Made by a program: the position numbers and the translations under genes. The notes under the pieces were generated by a model. That model had not been told where the DNA came from, did not search any database, and saw only the letters and a program-made list of their open reading frames with translations. A stretch of 64,000 nucleotides of DNA from Rhytidiadelphus loreus (taxonomy: Eukaryota > Streptophyta > Bryopsida > Hypnales > Hylocomiaceae), in assembly GCA_947034895.1 (NCBI GenBank), contig OX344764.1, forward strand, positions 62,663,348-62,727,347. The letters are read 5' to 3'. Positions 1 to 12,926 of this stretch are shown one piece after another. Positions within the stretch are counted from its first letter, which is position 1, and every line of letters starts with the position of its first letter.

Positions 1-65
1 TCTTTGTATTCACACACTAAATGGCTTGAAAATCCATTTGACATATATGCAAAATATAGTGTATT

Positions 66-180
66 GTGTATCATGTATTTGTATATGGTATATGATATAT
101 GAATCATGTATATGGTATATGATGTTTGAATCATGTATTTGTATATGGTGTATGATGTATGAATCATGTATATGGTGTAC
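66..180. repeat. AT-rich minisatellite
   Basis: Short units of the type GTATATGGTGTATGATGTATGAATCAT recur head to tail with small variations (TATATGG, GAATCATGT). The open frame across it is a by-product of the repeat. No function is suggested. Confidence 0.75.
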
Positions 181-204
181 TCATTTTGCACATTTCACCA
201 CAAC

Positions 205-440
205 TTGAAAATAATCTTTTAGATATTAGAAAATAATATTCACATTTCCTAGATTTTAGAATATAATCTTAGATTTTAGAAAATAATATTCACATTTCCT
301 AGACTTTAGAATACAATCCTAGATTTCAGAAGAAAAATATTCACATTTCTTAGATTTCAGAATATAATCTTAGATTTCAAAAAATAATATCCACATTTCC
401 TAGATTTCAAAATATAATTCTAGATTTTTAAAAAGGATTA
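205..440. repeat. Tandem repeat of about 60 bp
   Basis: About four degenerate copies of a unit containing CACATTTCCTAGATTTTAGA and ATAATCTTAGATTT follow one another. No coding potential is seen. Confidence 0.7.
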
Positions 441-673
441 AAAAAAGGGGTCATTTGTGACTACATGATGACTTCAAAATGACTGGCCACGTGGCAACAA
501 GTCATTTCCTTAAACTTCTTTATTTTTTACCACTTTAGAAGTTTCATCCAAAACTCCATCCAAGCTCACAATGGATAGTGATAAGACTATGGCAGTCATT
601 TATAAAAATGACTAATCCACTATAACTCTAGGGGCCAAAGTCACAGTGCCATCGTCTTTGTTTACAATGACTC

Positions 674-1020
674 CTATGCAGTCATTCTTTGCAGTAATTT
701 ATATCCTGTTTTTCTTGTAGTGAATATGAGGCTGCTTTGGTAGTTGAGAAGGCCCAGCTTTATCTCGTGGACGTACAAATGGCGATGACAAATCTTATTG
801 TAGAAGCGACTTATCTGGCAATTACGACAATGAAAGTTCAAATTTAGCCTCCGGTTGAGGCTTTTCATCTTGAGAGGCATAAAAAACCTTCTAATTTAAT
901 ATTCTAAATTTAAAGTGAAAAACAAATGACAATATCTGCAGCTCTCGTGTGAATCTTCTCTCTTATACAGATGAATTACACCTCCACATGAAAGCGTCAC
1001 TTTGAAACTACACGAATAAC
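674..1020. repeat. Diverged direct duplicate of 2,790-3,080
   Basis: The stretch around 720-1,010 aligns by eye in the same orientation with about 2,795-3,080. Shared landmarks are GCTTTGGTAGTTGAGAAGGC against GCTTTGGCAGTCGAGAAGGC, the CTTGAGA/AAAAAACC region, and the final GAATTACACCTCC...GCGTCA part. On the minus strand the 2.8-kb copy lies in a 152-residue open frame; this copy is broken. The two copies flank the 180-bp repeats and may both belong to the retroelement further right, but I cannot prove that. Confidence 0.5.
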
Positions 1021-1690
1021 GTATAATAAATATTTTTTTATAATATGCACGTATGTACAATACGACATTCACTCCCTTTAAACATGCACATCCTCCGGTA
1101 TATGCCAAATTTAGCCTTCTTCAATAGCTTGGTCGTTGTGTAATGCTTCTTTGAGTATTTCATGCTGCATTTGGTGTCGTGTAGAGAGAGTTTGCCTCGG
1201 GAAATCACGAGGATTCTGGCTGTGACTAGAAATGGCTCGGGAATGAAATAAATTGTAACTTGTCGAATCTTCAAATCTTCGAGTCTTCAAATCTTCAAAC
1301 TGCTACTCGTTGTCCTATCCTGTTGTGTTTCTAAATAGGCCAAGGGTTAAGGTAGGGTGATAAGAAACCACGGGCTTCGGACGTGTAAAACGGGACGGCC
1401 AGACCACGAGCTGAGCCGTCCGAGGGATTGGATCCTAAATTTCAAACCCACGATGACCAGCAAACTTGCCTCACCAGTGGGAACAACATAAAAGTCTCGA
1501 CCATGTGGGCAATTAACCCCACTTCGTCGCATCCACAACACCAAATGAGGCTAGTATTGGTGTGAACCAAACTGCCCGCAACAATAAAATGAAATTTACA
1601 AAGCCACAAGCCACACACACACAAACACACAAGTCTTCCAACTCCTTCAACTCCAACTCCCAAGCTGATCTTTGGATGAGTGTTTTTGTT
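1021..1690. other. Intergenic, nothing recognised
   Basis: Mixed-composition DNA. Open frames on the minus strand are short and resemble nothing I know. Confidence 0.5.
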
Positions 1691-1694
1691 GATC

Positions 1695-2190
1695 TATAAC
1701 TCCAAATGAACTAAATGATAGCTTTTCGGAAAGCTAAAACAATCATCTCTTTCTCCTCCAAATTTCATACAATTCTAAGACTCTGTCCAACCTTTATGGT
1801 CATCCAAAGTTTCGGCCTTGAGAAGGGAAAGGCAGCAGACCTTCCTTCACTTCCACACTCACAACTTTCTCATACAAACTCCAAACAAAACGAATGATAG
1901 CTTCATGAAAAGCTAACACAATTTCCTACACTCCCTCAAAATTTCATGGCAAAACAAAAACCTGTCCGTCTTTTATGGTCGGTCGAAGTCTCTGCCTCTT
2001 AATTTTAAAGGCAACAAACCTCCCTCCACTCAAACTAGCACAACTTTTGTTTCACAACTCCAAATCAAGCAAGTGAGATCAATTTGAAAACTACACACCA
2101 TGATACACAACACCTCCAAATTTCATTTCAAAATCCTCCAAATTCACAACACAATGGGCCCTCAAACATTCGGGCCTTCCTAAACTCACA
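1695..2190. repeat. About 180-bp tandem repeat, three degenerate copies
   Basis: Units start near 1,697, 1,874 and 2,056. Each begins with an ACTCCAAA-like motif, then (in the first two) ATGATAGCTT..GAAAAGCTAA, then CTCCAAATTTCAT, and ends with a (GGTC)..CGGCC/GGGCCTT-like part. Such internal repetition is common in LTR or satellite-like DNA. No LTR boundary could be fixed. Confidence 0.6.
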
Positions 2191-2508
2191 ACGGGAGAGA
2201 AGATGAATAGTGTTCCCTTTTTTCTCCACCTTATCTTTACTCTAACCACACAAACAAGTGGGGTCAGCCCCTAACTCACTCCCAAAGCTCTCACATCAAT
2301 AATTGAGCCCTTATTTGACCCCACAACTATCTCTTTATCTTTATCTTAGAAAGAAAATTCACTTCAAGTTCACCTAGAAGGAAAACTATTTCATTAATTC
2401 CTTTCTATCTTTTCTTTCTCTATTTTCAACACCCAAAATGAAATCTACAAACAACTAACATAAAATAAATGTCTTCTCAAAGGTAAAAAACTAAAGTCTT
2501 CAAAGAAA
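2191..2508. other. Intergenic, nothing recognised
   Basis: AT-rich spacer between the 180-bp repeats and the open frame that follows. No feature is seen. Confidence 0.5.
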
Positions 2509-2510
2509 CT

Positions 2511-2969
2511 TCACTCCATCTTCAAAAACTTGAGAATTCGCTTGATGGTAGTAGCAACAAACTCAACACGATCCGCCTTTGTCAAGGGATTGACCGGCCC
2601 CTCTAACCATCGTTGGTGACCGCGACTCCCTTTAATAGGCCTGACCATACAATAGTATTGATCGTCGTTAAGACCTTCAAAACTCCCTTCGAATGTCACT
2701 TCTTGGGTACCAGGTTCAACACACCCAACCTGCAACAGGATCACTAGTGCTCGAGCTCCACGTTGTAGGTTCCCGTGCCATCGCTGCTCCACACGGGGTT
2801 GCTTTGGCAGTCGAGAAGGCCCAGATTCATCTTGAGGACGCTCATGCGATAATGAAAGACCTAGCGGTTGAAGAGGTTGAGCCGGTAGTTGAGATAACGA
2901 AAACTCAAACTCCGATTCTAGTAGAGGCTCCTCATCCTGAGACTCAGAAAAAACCCTCCAATTCGACAT
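2511..2969 (-). CDS. Uncharacterised 152-residue open frame beside a retroelement
   Basis: An uninterrupted minus-strand frame starts at an ATG (2,969-2,967, reading MSNWRVFSES). The N-terminal third is Ser/Glu/Leu-rich and looks disordered; the middle holds a hydrophobic stretch (ARALVILLQVG) and the C-terminus is basic (TTIKRILKFLKME). I recognise no domain. It lies downstream of, and in the same orientation as, the decayed Ty3/gypsy pol, so it could be an extra 3' frame of that element or an older unrelated gene fragment. A diverged, broken duplicate of its first part lies at 674-1,020. Being intact next to a ruined pol is odd and might be chance. Confidence 0.3.
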   Translation of the reverse strand: MSNWRVFSESQDEEPLLESEFEFSLSQLPAQPLQPLGLSLSHERPQDESGPSRLPKQPRVEQRWHGNLQRGARALVILLQVGCVEPGTQEVTFEGSFEGLNDDQYYCMVRPIKGSRGHQRWLEGPVNPLTKADRVEFVATTIKRILKFLKME

Positions 2970-3204
2970 ACTGAAATCTATAACATACAATAAAGAAACT
3001 ACTTCAAGTTTGGTGGCATTCTAAGATGATAACCTATTCTTATATAGATGGCTCATGTCATCGTGAGAGGGCGTCATCTTGAAGCTACTAAGGATGATGT
3101 CATCTTTATTTTTATATTATTAAAATCAAATCTATGGAAATAATGTATTACTCTGCATTTTTACACTATGTACGCATTTACAGTGCGACAACATGTACTT
3201 CAGT

Positions 3205-6200
3205 TTCATCCTCATTTGACTTATAATATGAAACCATAAAGTCAACCAAGTCTTTATCATGGAATTTTTCATCTCTTCTTTTGAAAGTTTTGATCATTTT
3301 TCCAACCACAAGTTTATATTGAAGAGTGTCATCTAATTCTCAAAGTGAATAAGTGTCATTACTGTGCACTTTAACCATCGCATAAGGTTCAAACCATCTC
3401 TTTGCAAATTTTTGCACTGTGTTGTGTTGGTGTTCCAAGGTATTATCAAATACAAGTATCCAATAACTTTCCTCAATTTTCTTCACCCTCAATCAGTGTC
3501 TTGTCAAATTGCTCCTTGTTGCTCAACCTCGTAACTTTTAATCTTTTTAATGCAGTTTCAAGATCCTCCGGCAATTTCTCAACTTGTTGAATGCGAAGTT
3601 CCAATAAACTTTCTTTATTAATGAAACATTCATGTAGGAATATTTTCTTCTTTAGGCATCATTGGCTTTTGTTCTTGCATAAGCTCCACATATATGTAAC
3701 CAGTTACAACACTGTGTATTCTTCTGTCAGCCCATAGAACAAATAAAAGTAATTTAAACCACATTTTAGGATTCCCTTTACATGCTTTAATCAAGGTTTG
3801 AATGATTAGAGGAAGTCCTTTCTCAATTTTGCCGTTGGCTTTAGGGTTATAAGTTGTTGTCAGTTTCAATTGTACACCATATCTTTTAAAAAAAAATTTG
3901 GCCTCAATCGCATCAAACTCTCTTCTGTCAATTCTCATCCAACCAACACTTTTATACTGACTAAAAATGTCTTAAAGTATAAATCGGCATACACTCTCCG
4001 TTATTTTAATTCTCAACACCTTCTTTCTACAAAGTTTGAAAATTCTTCTCGAGCCAAAAGAAGATACTTCATCCCCCAAATTGTAGAAGGCATAACAACC
4101 AAATCAATCATCTATTGAAAATGGATTGTAATAGGATAAGTTGAATACAATTTGTCTTTGTATTGAATCTTAGATTGTAGTTAACACGCCTCACATGAAG
4201 CTACAAACTCTTCAACGTCTTTATACAACCCTTTTCACCAATATCTTTCTTTAATCTTTGTGTATGTGGCTATAATTCATATGTGACCAATCCAAAGTGT
4301 ATCATGAAACTCCTTCAAAACTTAGGTCTTTATCTCAGAGTCCCTACCACTCTCAATGACATTTCACGACTCCTTTTTGCCCTCTTCCATAAATATCATT
4401 TCTCAAGAGGTATTTATAAAACTAATGTCCGATGTTTTTAAATGTCTTATCCATCCAACCTTCTTGTCTTTTCAAAGTGTTCAAACAGAGCTCAATCTCT
4501 TTCAATCTTCCTTCATATAATTCTTCTTTAAATGGTAAAATTTCATTGACAGCTTTTTTCTATTAATAGCCAAAGTATAGTCACTATCGAAAAGTTCTTT
4601 ACTTTCCTCATTAGCCATCATTTTTTCCTTACGAAAATATCTGGTTCTTAATAGCATATTTGCCATTGAGTTTTCCTTTCCAACAATGTGTATTAAAATT
4701 GGATTTAGAGATTTGATGTATGTAATTCATCGAAACGTGGCCATATCCGGTAAAGAGCAGTTGGCTATTATGCCAAGTAGAAGTAAACAGTAGATCTCTA
4801 ATATGACATTGGCCCCAATTAACTAATTTTTTTTTGCTTTTAAGGTTGTAAGTGTACTCCAAGGCTTTCTTTTGACTTAAGGATAAGTTCTCTGCCTCTA
4901 CGTAAGGATTCTTGTTCCAAATCAAATGGCAGAACTTTTCCCTTTTGTATTATCTTGTTCAGCAACACATTCAATGGCTATTAGATTTGAATCAACAGTT
5001 ACGATCAGTGGTCTACCGCTTTCATAATCAATTTGTTTTAAAACTGGTGGTGACTTCAAATTCTTCTTCAACTCTTCTACAATCAAATCTTGTTCATACT
5101 TGTATACAAACTTGTTTTTCTTCCTCAATAGTTTGTACAAAGGCTTTGATATGTTAGCAAAATGGGATATCCAAATGCGATTGAAGACGCGTGCTCCAAG
5201 AAACCTTTTTACTTTGATGATATTGCTACATGCCTTTATTCTTGCAAAAGTATTTACTTTCTAAAGGTTAGGTTTTTGTCCATACCATCTACATAAATGT
5301 CCAACCACCAGAATCTCATCAACTCCAAATTTTAACTTCTCAATAGAAAGAGTCAAATTCACCTTTCCAAGTTTCTTCAACATTTTGTTAACATCCTTGA
5401 TATGAGCATTTACAAACATTTTGATATTATCTTCTTGAAGAGTTAAGTCTTTGATGATTTGCTCGCAATCTTTCATCGAAATAACATCTACAAAAGGCAT
5501 AGTTTTTTTAAGCACAAAATCTCTCAGAATTTGATTCATGGCATTTTGCATGTGTACCACCAAATTTGTGGCATCTTGAGACGATGTACACATTCTAACC
5601 AATCAAAATGAAGTCTTCATAGTTGTCAAATCTCTACTCTCAACACCTAATTGAAATTGATCGTAACCAAAATATAGAACTTCAATAGAGTAAATGGCAT
5701 GCTCCACAAATGCTTTTGACACTTCATCAACAATAGGGCCCAATCTTTTGTTTATGATTGTCACCATGTTTGATGGTTGCATATTTTAAATGAATTGTAA
5801 TGCTTCTGATTTTTTTTGTACTGTATATCAACTATTTGAATATGAAACTATTGAAAGTTCAAAAATATCCATGTGCATCTTTTCTTTGAATAGTTCAACT
5901 AGCTTGAAAAGTAATGCATATGGTATCGATATTGGTTTCAAATCCCATGACACATGTGACACAATGAAAATAACCATTCGTGCAATCATGTTTGAATACA
6001 CACACCTTATTTCATTTGGTAAAGAAGCAAAGGCTTTTCTATGTTTAGAGAGCATGTCTTGAAACCTTTTCTTCTCTGATTCTGTCAAGAAATTATCCTT
6101 TCCTATCTTCAAATTTGTCAATGTTTCCTCTGTAAATTTGTGGCCAATTTTTCTTACTTCTCTCAAACTAGGTTCCTTTTCTACTTGTTTAATGTGCTCA

Positions 6201-6290
6201 TTTGTATTAGAAGGTAATTGAATTGTTACTAGTTTAATCTTTTTGGCCACCATTTGGTATTTAGTATTCACTAGGTCTTTATATTTCAAG
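3205..6290 (-). pseudogene. Decayed Ty3/gypsy retrotransposon pol (RT, RNase H, integrase, GPF/Y tail)
   Basis: Read on the minus strand from 6,290 down, broken fragments keep the order of a Ty3/gypsy polyprotein. The connector and first RT part (ending near MDIFELSIVSYSNS) are at 6,289-5,828. RT continues to 5,260, with a YDQFQL-like block near 5,660, VRMCTSSQDATN at about 5,600 (where families have LPQGATN) and FVDV in place of the catalytic FVDD. An RNase H region with RPLIVTVDS lies near 5,140-4,630. The integrase end has YGVQLKLTTTYNPKANG at about 3,880, followed by a GPF/Y-like tail (WFEPYAMVKVHSND) near 3,395-3,240. Numerous stops and frameshifts make it inactive. Gag and protease are not visible: homology stops near 6,290, just before an hAT relic of opposite orientation, so the 5' side is truncated. 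LTRs could not be delimited. Confidence 0.85.
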
Positions 6291-6489
6291 TTTCAACCCA
6301 TAGCTTTGAAACTCATCAACCTTTGATACTATCTTCAATACCTCATCATATAGTGATTATGTATGAATCTCAATGACAACATTATTATTGAAGCTCAAAT
6401 GTGGTTTCATGACTAAATGGTAAAGAAGCACAAGAGATATGTTTTTCAAAGTGGGATCTCATAGAGATGTACATGAATTCAATTCTTCT

Positions 6490-8300
6490 CCACCTATCAC
6501 ATTTGTTAATAAGAAACCTAATAACATTGAGAAATTAAACTTAGAGTGGAAAGATTCTTAGTATCAAGTGTATAATTGGATGAAGTTCAATCGCAATTTG
6601 GGGAAGGTTTTTGGTAAAATTTGTAGGGAGGGTAGAAGTAAATTTGCATATGCAACTAAGATGTTCACAAACATTAAGATTTTAGCATTACAAGACTATA
6701 ATAAAATTGTAGATCATTGAAAATTAGTTGAACAAAATATAATGAACAAAAAACTTTGAAAAATCATTACATGTATTTTCAAGCCTCTAGAAGGCCGTTT
6801 CATCCATGTTTCCATTCCTGTAAACATTGTTCTGTTGCCCAAAATATTTAATAAGTTTAAATTAATTAATTAATTATTAAATAAATAAATTTAATTAAAA
6901 ATTTTAAATAAAATAATAATAATTAAATGATGAGTTGCTGATGTGGCCGTCGTCCAATCACATTAACATGTTGATTTGGTAGCATGGGAAAGCTGTGATA
7001 ACACACAATCTATACTCTGTAGGGTTGAAATCTCCTCTAATCGCCGTTGCAACTACAAACTGCAGTTGTGATGAAGTAATGATAACCAACTAATCCTCTT
7101 TAGGGCTACATATTTTATGAAAAAGGAAAATTCCCTTTCACAAATTTTCAAATTTATGTCATCTTTTTCTTTCTTGTCAATCTTCCATCACCAAATTTTT
7201 TTATCATTATGAGATATTGTGTATTGAAATAGTGTTTGGGCTTTTTTCTGTTGTTAAAAAGAAAGTTCTAGAGAGGGTAAGGAATTCAAGATTTTTTAGC
7301 TTGATGATTGATGAATCTACAGCTATTTATGTTAAATGACACATTGTAATTTTTGCTACTTTTTGAAATGCTAGTCCTTTTTTTACTACATTTTTAGGTT
7401 TATTTTGGATTGAAGGTGCAAAAAATGATTATAAAATTACATTTGATACATTTGTAGCTACTAAGAACATATAAGGTCTACATTTCAATAATTGTATTGT
7501 ATTTGAATTGAATGAAGTTTCTATCATAGTTTGAAAAAATATAGGTTTTACGACAAGATTGAAAAGGGTGAATCCGTTTCACTTCAAATCATTGTATAGC
7601 TTACAAAACCAGTCATGCTGTCCTAAAGACCTTCTAAAATGAAGATAAAGATGTGAAAGTTGGCTTTGAAAGTTGATTTTGAAAGTTGAATTTAAAAACA
7701 ATGATGTGATTGATGCATTCAAAGTTCTTGAATCTATTCAAATCTTTTATAGACAAATTGATTTGGCATCATGGGGAGTTGTAGATTTTAATTTGTTTTT
7801 GCAATAATATATATAATAGAAAACTGAAGGAGGAAGAACTTTTCTTCTTTTGACAGATGCAACAACTTGCAAGCAAGAGTTTTTTTGTTTTCAAGTTGTA
7901 ATAAAGTACAGAGTGCATAGGCAGAACTTTTGGAGATATATGTGCTTCAATTAGGTAAACTCTATCTTTAAAATTGAAATACCTAAATCTACAAACTCTT
8001 CTTAAATTTGTTGAATATCAATTTATAAGCACCGCAATATGTAAAAGGGCATTTTCTATGCAAAATATCATCAAGGAAAACTTCAAAATCGTATGATAAC
8101 ATTCAATTTGAATAGTATCATATGATTGACCTTAAAAGAATCTAACAAAGACTATGATAAGATTATAGAAGAAGTCATTGTCTTATGAAAAAAATCCTTT
8201 AAGTTTTGTCATTTATATATAAATACAGAGCGATACCATGTAGAAGCAATAGAAAGAATATTTGGAAAAAAAAAATTTCTACTTCTTAAATTGTTTTGAT
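6490..8300 (+). pseudogene. Decayed hAT-type transposase (DUF4371-like)
   Basis: Fragments in shifting plus-strand frames match the hAT lineage that has a zinc-finger-like N-terminus and a DUF4371 core. Around 6,545-6,800 there is a KWKDS..Y..WMKFNRNLGKVF segment with ICREG and ALQDY parts. At 7,270-7,400 the line RVRNSRFFSLMIDESTAIYV carries the first catalytic Asp (ATG of MIDEST at 7,304). Near 7,540-7,620 there is GFTTRLKRVNPFHF. Stops interrupt every frame. The AT-only stretch with GATGTGGCCGTCGTCC at about 6,840-6,980 interrupts the homology and is either an insertion or an old intron. No terminal repeats were found. Confidence 0.7.
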
Positions 8301-10140
8301 ATTTGCAACCTTTTCATATTAATCTTCAAACTTCATTTTGTATGAATTAGAAAGGTCCTTGATTTCAAATGATGAAGGACTTTACCTTTTAAATTTGAAA
8401 GAATTTTTGGCCTTCAAATGATCGATTAAGTGAACAAGTGGTTTGGATAAGTTTTTTTTTTTTTTCTAAATTAAATTCACTTGTTCGCTGTTATGATGTA
8501 AGCTGTTTAGTATTTGAAGTTGACATCTTTGTCAGTTTTAAAAATGATATTAATGTTGGACATTATTATTGTTTAATATTGTTAGTTGTTTATATTAAAT
8601 GATAAAAGTTGTTAGAGTAAGAAGCTTGTTGTTGTTGACTTTGTAGTTGTCGGATGATAACTGATTTGGTAGTAGTTGATATTAAGATTAGGGCTAGCTG
8701 CCTTTGAGATTTGAATGTTTATTTAAGCAAGAATTGATCATTTGTCTTTCTCTTGTTTATAGTATGTTGAAAAGTGTGAGAGCTATTTTGGGTGTTAGTT
8801 GTGTATTTTTTGAGGTTTGATTTGAAGAAGTTTTGACACTTTGTGAGGCATTTTGCAAAAATATTGGTTGAATGTAAAATTTTAGATATGAGTTTTTGAA
8901 AAGTTGATTGAAGCCAAGTTTCAAATCTAGATTTATTATGGAAAAAAAATTATGAAAATTTAAAGTAGAGATGTTTGGAATCCAAAGCAATCAAAGAGGG
9001 TGTATTGAGAAGCATCATTCCTATTGGCATTCTATATTACTCCGATATTACTTCACTTAGACTTTATGTGCCAATAAAAAGTCGTTGATTTTTAGATGAA
9101 ATTAGTATGATTCTAACAATTTAAAATAATTAAAAGATAATAAAGAATCTTGCCTTAAAAATTACATTATCTAACGAATTAAAGTCAATCTGATTTAATA
9201 AAATCAATATGTAAGATTTTTATAGACTTTCGATTGTAGTTAAACCATTCAATAATCATCTAATAAAAAAATCACCAAGGGTCACCTAAATTATTTTAAT
9301 ATAATTCAATTTTGTAGGTGAATATTATTCACACTTGCAACCAAAACAACAATCAATTTATACAATACATAATTTATTCAATTAGACCTATACAATTTTG
9401 AATGAACAAAACAAATTTTCTAGCTCCCCAAAAAAACAAGAGTAATAAAAAAAAACCCGTCATTGAGGGACTTTTTCTTATGCGTTGTATTATGTTGACT
9501 ACTATAAAGTCACTGTGAAGTCAAATATTAATCCAGAAATCACTCTAATCACATATAGTTCAAAAAGTCACAAGTACAAATGTGGGGAGTTTTTCAGCAG
9601 CTAAACTCTATCACGAACAATCGTCTATACATGGACACTTCTCAAACAATATCAATTCTTATTAACCACCTATCTTTAGTAGTACAATACAAAATAAATC
9701 TATTAAATACATACACACCCTTTCAAAAGAAAAATCCCATCCCATATGAATTTTTTGGAAGGAGATATTAATAGTATTCATCTTAAGATTTAGAGGAGAG
9801 AATATTGTATAGCAAAACCCTTCTGATCATTCTCTTTATCCTTGAGCTTTAACTCTTACAGTAAGGCTTACTAATGCACAAATCTTTCTAATATGAATTA
9901 TTATTCATTTTTCAAAACAGTAGCTATAAAGCTCCACTTAAGACTTCATTCGCAATTTTAACACACTAAAATCACTCTAAAATTGTTCAAAAATTAATTT
10001 CTCAAAACAAAAGATGTCAATTTTTTCTATGTTCACACCTATCATATACTGTGATATTTTCAAGTAATAAATAATGAAGAAAAACCCGTACAAAAGGTGA
10101 AAAAAACTCATAAGTATCAAGAAACTAAGTCTATATTATT
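8301..10140. other. AT-rich intergenic DNA
   Basis: Very AT-rich with homopolymer runs. No reading frame with recognisable content on either strand. Confidence 0.6.
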
Positions 10141-10250
10141 ATTTTAGTATCAATTTAAAATTTATAAAGAAGTGCTAAAATCCATCATCCATATATATTT
10201 ATCTTTATATATGCAATATGATTTTTTGTACAAATATGAACAAAAATACA
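10141..10250. repeat. Direct repeat, copy 1 (about 110 bp)
   Basis: Nearly identical to 11,003-11,113 (shared ATTTATAAAGAAGTGCTAAA and TTATATATGCAATATGATTT, a few substitutions). The copies are in the same orientation about 860 bp apart. This is either a local duplication or short terminal direct repeats of a small element. The intervening DNA is AT-rich and carries no recognisable protein. Confidence 0.75.
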
Positions 10251-11002
10251 AAATTTTGAGGCAAAATCCTTTCACTCCATCAACACACAAAAACCACATG
10301 GACATCAAGGTCTTGAACGAAGTTGTCAAAATCCATGCTAAGGCAAATCGCATGAATCAAAGTCGCATCCAAAGTCAATTATGCTCCTTGCTATATTCAT
10401 CATTCCTAACTCCACAAATGTTGAAGCCAATATCAAAATATCATTTACACTTCTCACAATCTCACATGACATCTCCAAAAAAAATAAAAATAAAAATGAA
10501 TGAATATTTTCACACAAATCACAAGACCTAGGAATTATAAGGCACAAGATTTGAAAAATTAAAACTCATTAATTATTTGTCTAGTTTATTTTTTACTGGA
10601 CATGTTTTTTTTAATGTAATTCAAAATAATATTTTAATTTTTAGTATGTCATTGGTACCTAATTATGCGATGAGCTGATGACTTAAATCGATAATTGTAG
10701 GTCATCATTTAATCCTACATACATAAATCTATTATGTAATAATTGTAATTATTATTTCTTGAAAATTATCATTTAAAAAATATTGACTTTTTATTTTGAG
10801 TCTTATTTAATGTAAATTCATTATTAGTATAATGTCTTTTAATGCTTATAAATTGCAAATCAATAGTATTAAAAATTTTAAAATGATTCTCAATATAATT
10901 CAAACATTTCATATTTAATACTAAATTTCATGGTAAAACTCAAAAAATAAATTATTATTTTAAAATTTTAAAGTTTCATTATTTCAATTTAAAAATACAA
11001 AA
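10251..11002. other. AT-rich DNA between two direct repeats
   Basis: No domain recognised. A 119-codon plus-strand frame (10,172-10,531) starts in the repeat and has no recognisable motif. Confidence 0.5.
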
Positions 11003-11113
11003 TTTTTAGTATCAATTTAAAATTTATAAAGAAGTGCTAAAATCCATAATCCATATATATTTATCTTTATATATGCAATATGATTTTTTGGTACAAATAT
11101 AAGCAAAAAAATT
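11003..11113. repeat. Direct repeat, copy 2 (about 110 bp)
   Basis: Second copy of the repeat at 10,141-10,250, with scattered differences including one extra G in TTTTTTGGTACAAATAT. Confidence 0.75.
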
Positions 11114-12368
11114 TAGTAAAATAAAAAGTTCATCTAGATTTGGCATGTATGAACATTAGTCTCTTCTTTTTTTACAACTTTTTTGAATCCATGAGGTTTA
11201 TTTTTTTATTTGAGCTCATTTTTATTTTTTTGTTTCATACTTATATCTTGATTTACCTCAAAAAATGCATCATGTTGTTTACTATTATGTTACATTTTAC
11301 TAAAAAAATGCTTTGATATTTATTGCATCAATATAAATTTCTTTAATAATCACTTTCATAATAATTTGCATCATTATAATCATAATTTTTCTTAATATAG
11401 TTGATGATATCTCAATCATGTGATGCTTTAGCTCTATATGAAAAATTTCATCTCCTATTTAAGCAAAATATTAAACATTGTTATTTATGCCTTTAGATAC
11501 AATCATTTTTTCACCATTATAAAAATTTGTGCTCAAAAGCAAATTTGTAGATGCATCTTGAATCTTTTCATCTTCAAACATCACCATAATGTTCTTCAAT
11601 GCTCCATTAAAATCAACATCATCACGATGTGCTCAAATTAAAGTTGATTTTCAATCCAAATTAATTCATATTAATTTTGGTAAATATTAAAAGACTATTT
11701 TATTCTTATAATCATGCATACAAATAATCAATAAATGACATCAACATAACGCAAGATCTATTCAAAATTTGAATAAACTTTGAATTGAATATAAAAGAGA
11801 AAGACAATCACTTTTGGAGTGTAGTAAGAGTTAAACATTTGGTGAACAATATATTACAACATGGTCCATAAGATGTTTATTAATGTTACAAATTTTAAAA
11901 AAAAGTAAGTATTTGTATGACATTACACCAATGTTTTTATTAATTAATGTAAAATTTAAGAATTAGGGTCTAGGATCTTGGGTATAGCATTTAGAGTGCA
12001 TATTTAAATGTGTGAAAGAATAATTTGAATTATCTTTTTTTGTATACATTATTGCTACATATAATGCTTGTAGCATTGAATAGTAGTCTTAATTAGAAAG
12101 CAGATCTCTACAATTTAGAATCATTTTTTTTTATACAGCTAGAAAGGCAAATGGTCAGTTTTTGGTCATCTTCAAATACTCTCTTTGAAATTAGTCCATA
12201 ATTTTTTGCTAGAAGGTTCAAACCTAAAACGGATTTTTTGAGATGAAACTTGATTTGATTTTCAACCTTTTTATAGTCCAAAGTTTTTTAATAAAAGATA
12301 TCCTACTATGTGTAAATCAGGTTTGAAAATCATTTTCTGTTGTATTATACTGCGGACGGGCGGCCGTT
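11114..12368. other. AT-rich intergenic DNA
   Basis: No gene, RNA or repeat that I can support. Confidence 0.6.
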
Positions 12369-12518
12369 CACTAGTAGAAAATCTGAAATTTTTGTCATTT
12401 TGGACGCGTTGTTTTGGACAAAATCTAACAAAAATCTGTTATTTTCAATAGATTTCTGTTAGATTTTGTCGAAAACAATGCATCCAAAATGACAGAAATT
12501 TTAGATTTTCTAGTAGTG
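12369..12518. mobile_element. CACTA-type MITE, 150 bp
   Basis: The ends are CACTAGTAGAAAATCT and its near-complement AGATTTTCTAGTAGTG. The 3-bp target duplication GTT lies on both sides (12,366-12,368 and 12,519-12,521), as expected for the CACTA (En/Spm) superfamily. The body is one long imperfect hairpin (AAAATGACA and TCTAACAAAAATC arms). It has no coding capacity and depends on a transposase elsewhere. Confidence 0.85.
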
Positions 12519-12890
12519 GTTTGTCCATTCAATGGATGCCATCCAAAGAACGCCATCCACTAGCATCGGCAAAATCATGGTCATTTTTTGCTCATAGTGA
12601 TATTTTTTCGACTAACAATGACATTTTGTGATGTTATCTTCCTACATTGATGTTTATGTTATTATAACATTTTTAATATTAACAACAGGGAAGATTAAAT
12701 TATCATTATGACCTTGTATATTTTCAATGAATCCTTCATTCTCCTTCTATCTCATTATACATTCATAAAGTAGATATAATCATCATTTACTCCCCTATGC
12801 AATTGTGAAGATAAACCATTGATAACAAACTAAAATATTTTCAAACTATTAAGCATTTGTGTTGTTTTCGTAGTTTGAAAATAAAACATC
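12519..12890. other. AT-rich left flank of the large element
   Basis: No feature is seen. The last bases before the element (12,891-12,894) are ATAA, the candidate target duplication. Confidence 0.5.
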
Positions 12891-12894
12891 ATAA

Positions 12895-12926
12895 AAGGCC
12901 ATATTCATTAAATTGAGACAATATGG
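12895..12926 (+). repeat. Left terminal inverted repeat of copy 1
   Basis: Begins AAGGCCATATTC and continues ATTAAATTGAGACAATATGG. Its complement recurs at 31,028-31,059 (one mismatch) and at 52,419-52,450 (identical). A partial internal copy (ATTGTCTCAATTTAATG) is at 30,966-30,982. Confidence 0.85.
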
